Below are positions 45,391 through 53,269 of a stretch of 64,000 nucleotides of DNA, piece by piece. The stretch is taken from the NCBI RefSeq assembly GCF_003449035.1, contig NZ_QRGB01000001.1, forward strand, positions 1,054,001-1,118,000, given 5' to 3'. Source of the DNA: Pedobacter indicus (GTDB taxonomy: Bacteria > Bacteroidota > Bacteroidia > Sphingobacteriales > Sphingobacteriaceae). Numbering within the stretch: position 1 is the stretch's first letter; the number at the start of each line of letters is the position of its first letter. The notes beneath the pieces were generated by a model, which saw nothing but the letters and a program-made list of their open reading frames with translations, did no database searches and was not told the origin of the DNA. A program made the translations under genes and the position numbers.

Positions 45391-45430
45391 AAAAAAATAT
45401 CCCATAAAGGATTTATATGGGATATTTTTT
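45391..45430. terminator. Bidirectional terminator between nanR and the outer-membrane protein gene
   Basis: AAAAAATATCCCAT pairs with ATGGGATATTTTTT across a 12-nt loop. It gives a T-run in both directions and serves two converging genes. Confidence 0.9.
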
Positions 45431-45464
45431 TAATGATAAAATTTATTCTGTTCTAATGAACTGC

Positions 45465-46037
45465 TTATCTCTGCCCAGGTAAATATATTTGAAACCCTAG
45501 TGTCAGACCAAGTCCACCTTGTGTTCCCGATGCTGATGCACCAGAAAGATCATTATAACCTGCTAATGCTTCCAATGCAACATTGTCGGTAATAAAATGC
45601 GCATAGCCTAAACCTGCTCCGAAACCGAAATTCACATCATCACCACCTCGGCTTCCCGCGATTCCAGCTTTCGCTTCTGCAAAGAAACGGTTGCTCGGAG
45701 ATGCACCTTCTGGGAAATAATAACGAGCAAAAGGCAACAGACCATAGCTGAATGGGTTATCTCCATCTTTAATTGTTTGGAAGTTAGCGATAAGCTTGAG
45801 TCCTAATGCCACGCCATCACTAACAAAATAACCTGCACTAGGCTCCACCGCTATATTGAAAACTTCAGAGTCAAAGTCATACCCCAACGAACCTATGCCG
45901 CCCCCTACCATCCAATTACCTTGTTGTATAGGACGGGTACCGACTGCTGAACTTGTTTGTGGAGTCGTCTCTATTTGTCCAAATGTGATTCCGACAGACA
46001 AGGCTACTGCACCAATAAATAACATAAACTTTTTCAT
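45465..46037 (-). CDS. Small outer-membrane beta-barrel protein (OmpW/OmpX-like)
   Basis: A 190-residue protein with a signal peptide ending ITFGQ. The rest is alternating hydrophobic strands with Gly and aromatic residues, such as WMVGGGIGSLGYDF, VALGLKLIANF and GLGYAHFITDNVALEALAG. The last residues LGLTLGFQIYLPGQR end near the aromatic position of porin-type barrels. Function unknown; it could be a minor porin or structural protein. Single gene. Confidence 0.88.
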   Translation of the reverse strand: MKKFMLFIGAVALSVGITFGQIETTPQTSSAVGTRPIQQGNWMVGGGIGSLGYDFDSEVFNIAVEPSAGYFVSDGVALGLKLIANFQTIKDGDNPFSYGLLPFARYYFPEGASPSNRFFAEAKAGIAGSRGGDDVNFGFGAGLGYAHFITDNVALEALAGYNDLSGASASGTQGGLGLTLGFQIYLPGQR

Positions 46038-46202
46038 TTCTTTTCGTTTTTTTGTTAAACATTATGAAGCAAGTAATAGAATATTACTTCGCTATTATTA
46101 ACAACAGAAATGAGCGCTATTTGTTCAAATAAAACAAAAATTTAATGATTGATTTATTTTTTTAGTTACATGAACAATGTAGACGAGTTCTGATTTAGAT
46201 AT

Positions 46203-46835
46203 TTATGCCAATTCGGTGATAAACTCTTCTTTGGGTTTACGAACCTTTTTTAATTTGAAGAGCCAGTCATTTTCCTCATCACGATAACCCAACGGCAGGA
46301 GGGTAACACTTTTTAGTCCCTTCTCATTTAAACCTAACAGGGAGTCTAAGGCTGCATTATCAAAACCCTCCATTGGTGTGGCGTCAACCTGAAGTCCAGC
46401 GGCGGCGGCTATTGCCGTTCCGAAAGCTATGTAAGCTTGACGAGCAGCGTGCTCGAAATTCTGCTCTGCGGTTTGGGTGGTATAAGCATTTATCAAACTT
46501 GTTCTGTAAGCATCGGTTTGCGAATCCGGCACCCCACGTTCGGTATTCATGTATTTAAATACTGTATTGATTCTTTCTTCAGTATATCGATCCCAAGCTG
46601 CAAAAATTAGTACATGAGAGCTGTCTGTGATCTGGCTCTGCCCGTTAGCTACCGCTTTAATTTTGTCTTTAAGCGCTGGATTAGTAACAACAATGATTTC
46701 AAATGGTTGAAGCCCTGATGACGTAGGTGCCAGATGAGCTGCTTTTAATATCATATCTACTTTTTCTTGTGAAACGGGTTTGCCGTTCATTTTTTTCGTG
46801 GCATAGCGCCATTGTAGTGCGTCTAATAATTCCAT
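46203..46835 (-). CDS. NAD(P)H-dependent nitroreductase (NfsB family)
   Basis: A 210-residue FMN enzyme with WRYATKKMNGKPVSQEKVD, then APTSSGLQPFEIIVVTN and a late LGYRDEENDWL. Such enzymes reduce quinones, nitroaromatics or flavin. It is divergent from an HxlR regulator 104 bp away, a common pair in which the regulator senses quinones or other electrophiles. A repeated motif lies between them (46877-46929). Confidence 0.93.
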   Translation of the reverse strand: MELLDALQWRYATKKMNGKPVSQEKVDMILKAAHLAPTSSGLQPFEIIVVTNPALKDKIKAVANGQSQITDSSHVLIFAAWDRYTEERINTVFKYMNTERGVPDSQTDAYRTSLINAYTTQTAEQNFEHAARQAYIAFGTAIAAAAGLQVDATPMEGFDNAALDSLLGLNEKGLKSVTLLPLGYRDEENDWLFKLKKVRKPKEEFITELA

Positions 46836-46876
46836 GTTTTATTTAATTTTTTGCAAAGTTTAAAATAATACTTTAC

Positions 46877-46929
46877 TTTTGAAAGTATATATATTAAAAA
46901 TAATAGTTCCCTTTTTGAAACTATATATA
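46877..46929. promoter_or_regulatory. Direct repeat TTTTGAAA(G/C)TATATATA, candidate HxlR sites
   Basis: Two 17-bp copies differing at one base (46877-46893 and 46913-46929) lie 36 bp apart between the divergent nitroreductase and HxlR genes. The first copy begins inside the palindrome TACTTT-TG-AAAGTA (46874-46887). Position suggests binding sites for the regulator. Confidence 0.55.
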
Positions 46930-46939
46930 AAATGTCATT

Positions 46940-47347
46940 ATGGAAACAATTAATCAGAACCCTGTTAAGAACAAGACGGCTGCAAGTGCGGGAAGCGCGA
47001 CATGCAAAGCATATCTTTGTTCCGTACAAGATACCTTGGATATCTTAAAAGGGAAGTGGAAGATCTCAATAATTAGTTGCTTAAGCTTTGGCAAAAGAAG
47101 GTTTCTAGAATTACAGCGTGAGGTAGGGGGGATCGGCGCTAAAATGCTCTCCAAGGAGTTACAAGACCTCGAAGCAAATGATCTCGTTTTGCGAAAGGTC
47201 TGTGATACGAAACCGATAACGGTCGAGTACGAACTTACCGATTATGGAAGGACACTTCAGAACATCATTGATGAGATGGAAAAATGGGGGAAAAAGCACC
47301 GGGAAAAGATACAGAACGAATGCCGGGGAGAAAAAACATCTTCTTGA
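46940..47347 (+). CDS. HxlR-family transcriptional regulator
   Basis: A 135-residue winged-helix protein. CKAYLCSVQDTLDILKGKWK is the family start, and LQREVGGIGAKMLSKELQDL is the recognition region. Two cysteines near residues 28 and 33 precede the helix-turn-helix, like the redox Cys of YodB and HypR. It likely controls the divergent nitroreductase. The SnoaL-like gene converges with its stop 3 bp away. Confidence 0.93.
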   Translation: METINQNPVKNKTAASAGSATCKAYLCSVQDTLDILKGKWKISIISCLSFGKRRFLELQREVGGIGAKMLSKELQDLEANDLVLRKVCDTKPITVEYELTDYGRTLQNIIDEMEKWGKKHREKIQNECRGEKTSS

Positions 47348-47350
47348 TAT

Positions 47351-47734
47351 TTATTTTGTCTCGATCACAAATGATTGCATCTCCTCAATAATAGATTTCG
47401 TGCCCTTGAATTTATAAACGTCACAAAAAGCGAACGTCTTGCCATTTTCCAATGTAAACTGACCACTTGCAGAACCCTCTTTCCCATGCGTAATAATGGT
47501 AGACAGTTCGAATTCTGCCATCGCTAATTTCTTTCCTTCATCCAGTTCCTTAAGGATTTCGTCTTTCCCCGTCAGGGTTTTATGGCCAACCATTTCCCAT
47601 CTGATATTCTCCGATATATGCTGAATAATAAAATCGGTATCCCCGTCAGGGAAGGCAATGTTAAATTTTTTTAAAAATTCTCGCTTCGGAGAGTTTCCAC
47701 AGTCCGTTTTAATTTTAATTTTTGTCATTTTCAT
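47351..47734 (-). CDS. SnoaL-like / NTF2-fold protein
   Basis: A 127-residue protein of the nuclear transport factor 2 superfamily: REFLKKFNIAFPDGDTDFII, WEMVGHKTLTGKDEILKELD, and SASGQFTLENGKTFAFCDVYKF. Many members have no assigned reaction. The direct repeats just upstream (47741-47776) suggest a regulated gene. It is alone on its strand. Confidence 0.82.
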   Translation of the reverse strand: MKMTKIKIKTDCGNSPKREFLKKFNIAFPDGDTDFIIQHISENIRWEMVGHKTLTGKDEILKELDEGKKLAMAEFELSTIITHGKEGSASGQFTLENGKTFAFCDVYKFKGTKSIIEEMQSFVIETK

Positions 47735-47740
47735 GTAGCC

Positions 47741-47776
47741 TTTTTAACCGGTTACCTTTACTTTTCAACCGATTAT
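47741..47776 (-). promoter_or_regulatory. 21-bp-spaced direct repeats CTTTT(T/C)AACCG(G/A)TTA
   Basis: Two 15-bp copies with two mismatches (47741-47755, 47762-47776) lie 7-42 bp before the SnoaL-like start. The 21-bp step is two helical turns, so a dimeric regulator could bind both on one DNA face. The first copy contains AACCGGTT, itself a palindrome. Confidence 0.5.
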
Positions 47777-47976
47777 CTTAATTATATCTAACACCTAACC
47801 AAAATATACAGAAATCCTGCCAGAACATACTTTCATTAGTAATTTCGTTTTGGTTAAAACCTTTCCTAAATCGAAAGTCGATAAACGCCTGTTTTTCCGA
47901 TCGCGACCGTCCCAAAAAAGTATGGATCTGAAGTAACTCTGTGCAAAATACCGATAACTTTTGCTTCACTATTAGA

Positions 47977-48043
47977 CGGACATTAGTCGGACTTAGTTCG
48001 GACATTGTTCGGATATTAGTCGAGTGAACCCGACTAATATCCG
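47977..48043 (-). repeat. 11-bp tandem repeat, locus 2, with perfect hairpin
   Basis: Read on the plus strand, four 11-mers follow each other: CGGACATTAGT, CGGACTTAGTT, CGGACATTGTT, CGGATATTAGT (47977-48020). The last one plus CG pairs perfectly over 13 bp with CGACTAATATCCG (48031-48043) around an 8-nt loop. Reverse-complemented, the units equal the xxxAAxGTCCG family at 11248-11302, and AACAATGTCCG is identical at both loci. Confidence 0.8.
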
Positions 48044-48241
48044 TTTGACATACGACTAACATACGTTAAATATCCGTGTTAGATAAGAATGCGATAAAAA
48101 CATCAGTAGAATTTGTGCTTTTTAACTTGAAGGAAAGTGTAACAGGTGCTAATGAAACAAATCGAAGAAAAAATCGTTAATCGAGGGTAAAGGTTTTAAA
48201 TGTTTTTAAATTTACTTTTCTAATTTATTCAACGAAAGTCA

Positions 48242-49084
48242 ATGTTTGATACAAAGAATATCCAAGAGAATATACATGAGCTGTTTTTTATTGTAGCTCC
48301 GAGGATTTTACTCGCAATTTTCATGCTGATACTGGGCAGTTGGTTGATCAAGCTTTTTATGCGTTACGTTCATTCTCGCTTCGAACGGCGGAATGTTGAG
48401 CTGTCGTTGCGACTCTTCCTGTCGAGGATCATAAAGATCGTTCTCTATATTATGCTTATACTCTCGATTGCGGGTAATTTGGGGATTCAAACTACCTCTT
48501 TCCTGACAGTTCTGGGTGGGGCTGGTTTGGCAATCGGGTTGGCTTTGCAGGGAAGTCTCTCCAATTTTGCCGGCGGGGTTCTGATTCTTCTGTTTAAGCC
48601 CTTCCGCGTCGGAGATTATATTTCTAGTACGAGTGATGCCAGTGGTACCGTAGAAAATATTGACTTGCTTTATACGACTTTGCGTACAGCGGAAGGAACG
48701 CTTGTTTTTGCGCCCAACGGCCCCCTAGCAAACTCGGTGATTACAAATTATTCGAATTTGGTAGAGCGTAGGGCAGAGTACAGCATCAACCTTGCATTGG
48801 ATAGTGACACAACGAAGATTCGGGAGCTGATCCTCGATCTGCTGCATCAGGATAAACGTGTACTTAAAAAGCCCGCACCAGAGGTGCTGGTCAATGGGTT
48901 AAGTAATGGCGCTATTAACCTCGTCGTTCGCTATTGGTCGCCAAAAAGTAGTTATTGGGATGCCTATCATGATCTCTACGAGAAAGTCAAGATGCTCTTT
49001 AAGGATCAACAGCTTGTTATTCCTCAGTATACTATACAAGCACTTTCTCCGGACGATGCTGGGTCAAACCAGTCTGTCCGCTAG
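48242..49084 (+). CDS. mscS: Small-conductance mechanosensitive channel MscS
   Basis: A 280-residue protein with three membrane helices. The pore helix GGAGLAIGLALQGSLSNFAG is followed by GVLILLFKPFRVGDYI, then the cytoplasmic beta domain (VFAPNGPLANSVITNYS). It opens under membrane tension and vents solutes on osmotic downshock. The length is near E. coli MscS (286). The dipeptidase gene converges 9 bp away. Confidence 0.96.
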   Translation: MFDTKNIQENIHELFFIVAPRILLAIFMLILGSWLIKLFMRYVHSRFERRNVELSLRLFLSRIIKIVLYIMLILSIAGNLGIQTTSFLTVLGGAGLAIGLALQGSLSNFAGGVLILLFKPFRVGDYISSTSDASGTVENIDLLYTTLRTAEGTLVFAPNGPLANSVITNYSNLVERRAEYSINLALDSDTTKIRELILDLLHQDKRVLKKPAPEVLVNGLSNGAINLVVRYWSPKSSYWDAYHDLYEKVKMLFKDQQLVIPQYTIQALSPDDAGSNQSVR

Positions 49085-49093
49085 GAGAATGCA

Positions 49094-50596
49094 TTATTTT
49101 GAGGCTGCCTGCTCCTTCTGTTCGGCCTGGTCCTTCTTTAATGGAATGTTTTTGAGGATTTCTACCAGAAAGGCCCAGAATTTTTGCACCGACTTGATCG
49201 AGACACGCTCATCGGGCGAGTGGGCTCCTAGGATGGTCGGTCCGAACGAGATCTTATCTAGATGAGGGTATTTTTCCCCTAAGATGCCGCATTCTAATCC
49301 AGCATGTACTGCCATGATATTCGCATCCCGATTGTTTTGTTCTTTATAAATTTGGGCGAGAACGGATAGTATTTCAGAATCGGGGTTCGGTTGCCATCCG
49401 GGGTAGGATCCTGAAAATTCAACTTTTGCAGCCATTAGTTCAAATGCAGCGCGGAGTGTATTTGCCAGATCGGTTTTGGAGGAGTCCAAAGATGAGCGGG
49501 TTAAGCTCTGTATGTCAATAGTTCCATTGGCAACAGAAACGATCGCAAGGTTATTGGAGGATAAGACAAGATTATCGAAGTCGGCACTCATAGCATATAC
49601 GCCGTTCGGTGCAGCGTAAAGTGCGTTTAGCAGTTGCTTTTGATCATCGGCGTTCATTGCTTTCGTTTCCCGGTAAGGAAGCTTTTCGGCCAATATTTGA
49701 AGTGAGGGCTCCGTTGTTTGGAATTCGTGTCGCAGACTTGCTGAAATATTTTCAACTAAATCATTTACTGTATTTTCGTCGGAAGATGTAATAGCTATTG
49801 TTGCTACGCTTTCTCTTGGAATTGCATTTCTGAGGCTGCCTCCCTGTATATCGATGATTTGGATTTCGGCTTGACGATTTAATTCGTAAAGGATACGGTT
49901 CATGATTTTATTGGCATTCGCCAAACCACGGTGGATATCCATCCCTGAATGTCCGCCGCGTAAACCTTTAACAGAGAGGTTATAGATTTCAGCACTGGGG
50001 ACAACCGCTACTTCACGAAATGTTTTTGTGGCGCTAATGTCGAGTCCGCCAGCGCTCCCGATACATATTTCCTCATCATTTTCCGTATCCAGGTTTAATA
50101 AGATTTCGCCTTGAAGCTTATCTTTATCTAAGCCGGTAGCACCCGTCATGCCAGTTTCCTCATCGACGGTAAAAAGGGCTTCTAACTTTGGGTGAGCGAT
50201 GTCGTCTGCAGCTAACACAGCCAGCATAGCAGCAACACCAATACCGTTATCGGCACCCAGTGTAGTTCCGTGCGCTCGTACCCAATCATCATCGATAAAC
50301 ATTTGAATGCCTTGTTGGTCGAAGTTGAAGGTGGTGTCATTGTTTTTCTGATGAACCATGTCAAGATGAGCTTGTAGGATAACTGCTTTTCGATCCTCCA
50401 AACCTATCGTTGCAGGTTTTCTGATAATCACATTTCCCGTATTGTCTTTTTCTGTCTCAAGGCCAAGCTGCCGTCCGAAATTCATGACAAAAGCAATGGC
50501 TTTTTCTTCATTTTTAGAGGCTCTGGGTATCTGATTAAGATTAATGAAATTCTTCCAAAGTGCAGTAGGTTCTAAGTGATTTATTTCTTGTGACAT
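49094..50596 (-). CDS. pepD: Aminoacyl-histidine dipeptidase (peptidase D, M20)
   Basis: A 500-residue cytoplasmic metallopeptidase that splits Xaa-His dipeptides. Zinc-site motifs are ILQAHLDMVHQK, LGADNGIGVAA and VDEETGMTGATG. The conserved GGHSGMDIHRGLANA and the late HAGLECGILGEKYP match PepD. Length is near the usual 485. It is a single gene; its coding end abuts mscS. Confidence 0.96.
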   Translation of the reverse strand: MSQEINHLEPTALWKNFINLNQIPRASKNEEKAIAFVMNFGRQLGLETEKDNTGNVIIRKPATIGLEDRKAVILQAHLDMVHQKNNDTTFNFDQQGIQMFIDDDWVRAHGTTLGADNGIGVAAMLAVLAADDIAHPKLEALFTVDEETGMTGATGLDKDKLQGEILLNLDTENDEEICIGSAGGLDISATKTFREVAVVPSAEIYNLSVKGLRGGHSGMDIHRGLANANKIMNRILYELNRQAEIQIIDIQGGSLRNAIPRESVATIAITSSDENTVNDLVENISASLRHEFQTTEPSLQILAEKLPYRETKAMNADDQKQLLNALYAAPNGVYAMSADFDNLVLSSNNLAIVSVANGTIDIQSLTRSSLDSSKTDLANTLRAAFELMAAKVEFSGSYPGWQPNPDSEILSVLAQIYKEQNNRDANIMAVHAGLECGILGEKYPHLDKISFGPTILGAHSPDERVSIKSVQKFWAFLVEILKNIPLKKDQAEQKEQAASK

Positions 50597-50762
50597 ATTG
50601 TAATAATAAAATAGATGGTTTTATTGGCCTAAAATTAGATATTTTATTAGGCAATTTACAATAAATCACGAAGATCATCCATGCAATCTCCAATATGATC
50701 AAGAGTGATTAGGATCACGCGCAGATATTACTTAATGAAGTTGAGTAGTGCTTCAGCAGAGC

Positions 50763-51779
50763 TTAGAAAATTGAATTCCAGATAATTCGGATACTTGAAA
50801 TTATAACGAGCATACCGACTGCCAGAAGCATTTTTTTAACAGGTAGGCGACCGGCAAACCGCGCCGCAAGAGGGGCCGCTAAAATACCGCCCAAAATCAA
50901 ACCTAAAATGGTATCGATGTGGCTAGTGCCCAAAATTACAAAGAAAGTTAATGCGCTTGAGAGAGTTACAAAAAACTCGGTTAAACTCACAGAGCCAATC
51001 ACATATTTCGGAGTCTTACCTTTTGAGATGAGCGTGCTGGTTACCAGAGGCCCCCACCCGCCACCACCAAAGGAATCGAGAAAGCCACCGGCCCCGGCGA
51101 GCCAACCTGCTTTTTTGATCTTTTGGCTTTTGATTTTCTTTTTAAAGGCACCCGCGAGAATTCTTATACCTAAAATCAGCGTATAAAGTGAAATAATTGG
51201 ACGTAGCCATTCTGAATAACGTTCTCCAAAAAAGCCTAGTAGCAAGGCTCCGCAAACTGCACCAATAACACCCGGGATTAATAGTGTTTTGAAAAGTTTT
51301 TTGTTGACATTTCCGAACTTATAATGACTGTAGCCAGATGCTCCGCTGGAAAACATTTCTGCAGTATGGATACTGCCACTTACAATGACCGGGTTGACTC
51401 CACCAGATAGCAACAGCGTAGTCGAGATAACCCCATATCCCATTCCTAAAACGCCATCGACCATTTGTGCAGCGAATCCGATGGTCAGCATTATAAAAAA
51501 TGTTTCATCGAAGTAAGAAGGAATGGAGTTGATAAACTCTTTAGGGATGAAGGGATAAACCGCAAAAGTCAGAAAAAGGATTGCAACCGCAAAGAGACTC
51601 CAATTGGCAATTTTCTTCCATTTTAATTCCTGATTCTTACCGATGGATGATACAGGTTTTGAGGTTTTTATATTATTGCTATTATTGCCCTGAGGTTGAA
51701 AGTCTATCTCTTGGAATTTCCCATTCGATTGATCACTCAATCTCTTCTCTTCTATGATGACTTTTTCCTTCTGGGGCAT
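50763..51779 (-). CDS. TauE/SafE-family sulfite/anion exporter
   Basis: A 338-residue protein with about eight membrane helices. The two repeats show as FAAQMVDGVLGMGYGVISTT and GWLAGAGGFLDSFGGGGWGP, the paired family motif. The first 55 residues are hydrophilic and polar (KEKVIIEEKRLSDQ), longer than usual. Members move sulfite, sulfoacetate or related anions across the inner membrane. No sulphur genes are nearby, so the substrate is open. Confidence 0.92.
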   Translation of the reverse strand: MPQKEKVIIEEKRLSDQSNGKFQEIDFQPQGNNSNNIKTSKPVSSIGKNQELKWKKIANWSLFAVAILFLTFAVYPFIPKEFINSIPSYFDETFFIMLTIGFAAQMVDGVLGMGYGVISTTLLLSGGVNPVIVSGSIHTAEMFSSGASGYSHYKFGNVNKKLFKTLLIPGVIGAVCGALLLGFFGERYSEWLRPIISLYTLILGIRILAGAFKKKIKSQKIKKAGWLAGAGGFLDSFGGGGWGPLVTSTLISKGKTPKYVIGSVSLTEFFVTLSSALTFFVILGTSHIDTILGLILGGILAAPLAARFAGRLPVKKMLLAVGMLVIISSIRIIWNSIF

Positions 51780-51998
51780 CTAACTTGAGCAAAGTAAATA
51801 TTATCTATCGTTTTAGTCGACAATAATACGTTTACTTTTTTATAACTGCAAGATTTTTTATTTTTTTCTTTATCAGTTTATAGTGGTTAGTCCCATCGTA
51901 CAGAGGAGTTTGGGGGAAAGCGACTAAAGTTGATCGTTTCTTAACAATTTTCTGATATTTAGGGAGTTTAGTGGTATCTTTTTTGAAGGTATTTGATT

Positions 51999-53168
51999 GT
52001 GATAACATTAGAAAATAAGACATTAAACAAAGTGCGAACGCCTATTGCTTTGAAGGGAACGTTCGCCGATGCAGTAAAGTTTATGCCCCTTCCGAAGCCA
52101 ACTGGCGAAGCACCGTTCCGACTCGATATTAATGAGGTGATGAACACTTCTAATACTTCTATTGATCAAGAGATGTCTTTCCATGTTGTAGGTGATTCAG
52201 GAAGCGCGAAAGATTTAAGTTTTCAACGTCTATTGGCTCAACAGCTAATCAAACAGAGTCGTGACATGGACGTGAAAAGTCGACCTCAATTCCTTTATCA
52301 CCTCGGTGATATTGTCTATGATCACGGCGAAGCACATGAATATGCAGCCCAGTTTTTTCAACCCTTTGAAAATTATCCAGGACCCATTTTCTCAATTCCG
52401 GGCAACCACGACGCCGAAATTAATCCTCTCTGTGAAACACCTTATGAGAGTCTGGATGCTTATTTGCAAGTTTTCTGTTCGGAAGAACCTGCGTATATTC
52501 CTTTCTCGAACGGTAGTTCTCGTAAGAGTATGATTCAGCCGAACGTTTATTGGACTTTAAACACCCCATTGGCTACGATTATCGGTTTGTATGGCAATGT
52601 GGCGAAGTTTGGAGTCATCAAACCGGATCAGCGAGCGTGGTTTATTCAGGAATTGAAAAATGTGGCAGATGAAAAGGGGGAGCGAGCACTGATCGTTTGT
52701 GTTCATCAGTCGCCCTTTTCGGCAGATACAAATCATGGATCCAGCTTAGCAATGATTGACTTTTTGGAAGAGGCCTATTGGGAGGCTGGGGTTCGACCGG
52801 ATCTTGTCTTAAGTGGGCATGTTCATAATTATCAGCGTTTTATGAAGCAGTATCCGGACGGAGACAGGGTGCCTTATATTGTTGCAGGTGCTGGTGGATA
52901 TACCATCCTGCATGATATAGCTACCTATGAGAATCCGAATATCGAAATGGATTCCGACCGTTTTGACGGCGTCGTTTTGAAACGTTATTGTACAAAACAG
53001 TATGGTTTTCTGAAGCTTAAAATTAAAAAAGTCGACGGGGTACTACGACTGGTTGGGGAATACTATACAATACCTAAAGGCGCAAAGCCAGATACAGATT
53101 TTACGGCTGAGCTTTTTGATCGGTTTGAGTTTTCGCTGAAAAAGCCGGCTCCCGCGCTTTGCCACTAA
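51999..53168 (+). CDS. Calcineurin-like metallophosphoesterase, GTG or TTG start
   Basis: The metal-binding motifs are in order: GDSGSAKD, GDIVYDHGE, GNHDAE, HQSPFSADTNHG and GHVHNYQR, the purple-acid-phosphatase-like arrangement. No ATG occurs before residue 31 of the open frame (52083). A GAAGG at 51985-51989 is well placed for the GTG at 51999 and too close to the TTG at 51993, so I use GTG. There is no clear signal peptide, so it is probably cytoplasmic. Its substrate is unknown. Confidence 0.88.
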   Translation: MITLENKTLNKVRTPIALKGTFADAVKFMPLPKPTGEAPFRLDINEVMNTSNTSIDQEMSFHVVGDSGSAKDLSFQRLLAQQLIKQSRDMDVKSRPQFLYHLGDIVYDHGEAHEYAAQFFQPFENYPGPIFSIPGNHDAEINPLCETPYESLDAYLQVFCSEEPAYIPFSNGSSRKSMIQPNVYWTLNTPLATIIGLYGNVAKFGVIKPDQRAWFIQELKNVADEKGERALIVCVHQSPFSADTNHGSSLAMIDFLEEAYWEAGVRPDLVLSGHVHNYQRFMKQYPDGDRVPYIVAGAGGYTILHDIATYENPNIEMDSDRFDGVVLKRYCTKQYGFLKLKIKKVDGVLRLVGEYYTIPKGAKPDTDFTAELFDRFEFSLKKPAPALCH

Positions 53169-53212
53169 GTTAGCAACCGTTGCTTTGTTGTTCTCCATGC
53201 GGTTCGATCAAA

Positions 53213-53244
53213 TTAAAAAAGGGGCTGTCGTTGCAACCCCTTTC
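53213..53244 (-). terminator. Terminator of the M28 peptidase gene
   Basis: On the minus strand AAAGGGGTTGCA pairs with TGCAGCCCCTTT-like sequence (stem about 10 bp with one mispair), followed by six T. It lies 26 bp past the peptidase stop. The plus strand lacks a T-run. Confidence 0.75.
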
Positions 53245-53269
53245 AGTCATTAATTCTGTTCTCAACTTA

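Larger units (their letters stand above)
47735..48241. other. 507-bp intergenic region with repeats, no gene
   Basis: Besides the direct repeats next to the SnoaL-like gene it holds the second copy of the 11-bp repeat family and a 13-bp perfect hairpin (see 47977-48043). A 94-codon minus-strand frame crosses the repeat and is not credible. The last 180 bp before mscS are A/T-rich with no clear motif. Confidence 0.7.

Noticed and set aside
47778-48062. 94-codon minus-strand frame
   Set aside because: Its first third is the translated 11-bp repeat, and the rest has no protein-like pattern.
51791-51838. AAAGTAAA...TTTACTTT inverted repeat between the exporter and metallophosphatase genes
   Set aside because: Only 8-bp arms in A/T-rich DNA with a 32-bp gap; expected by chance too often to report as an operator.
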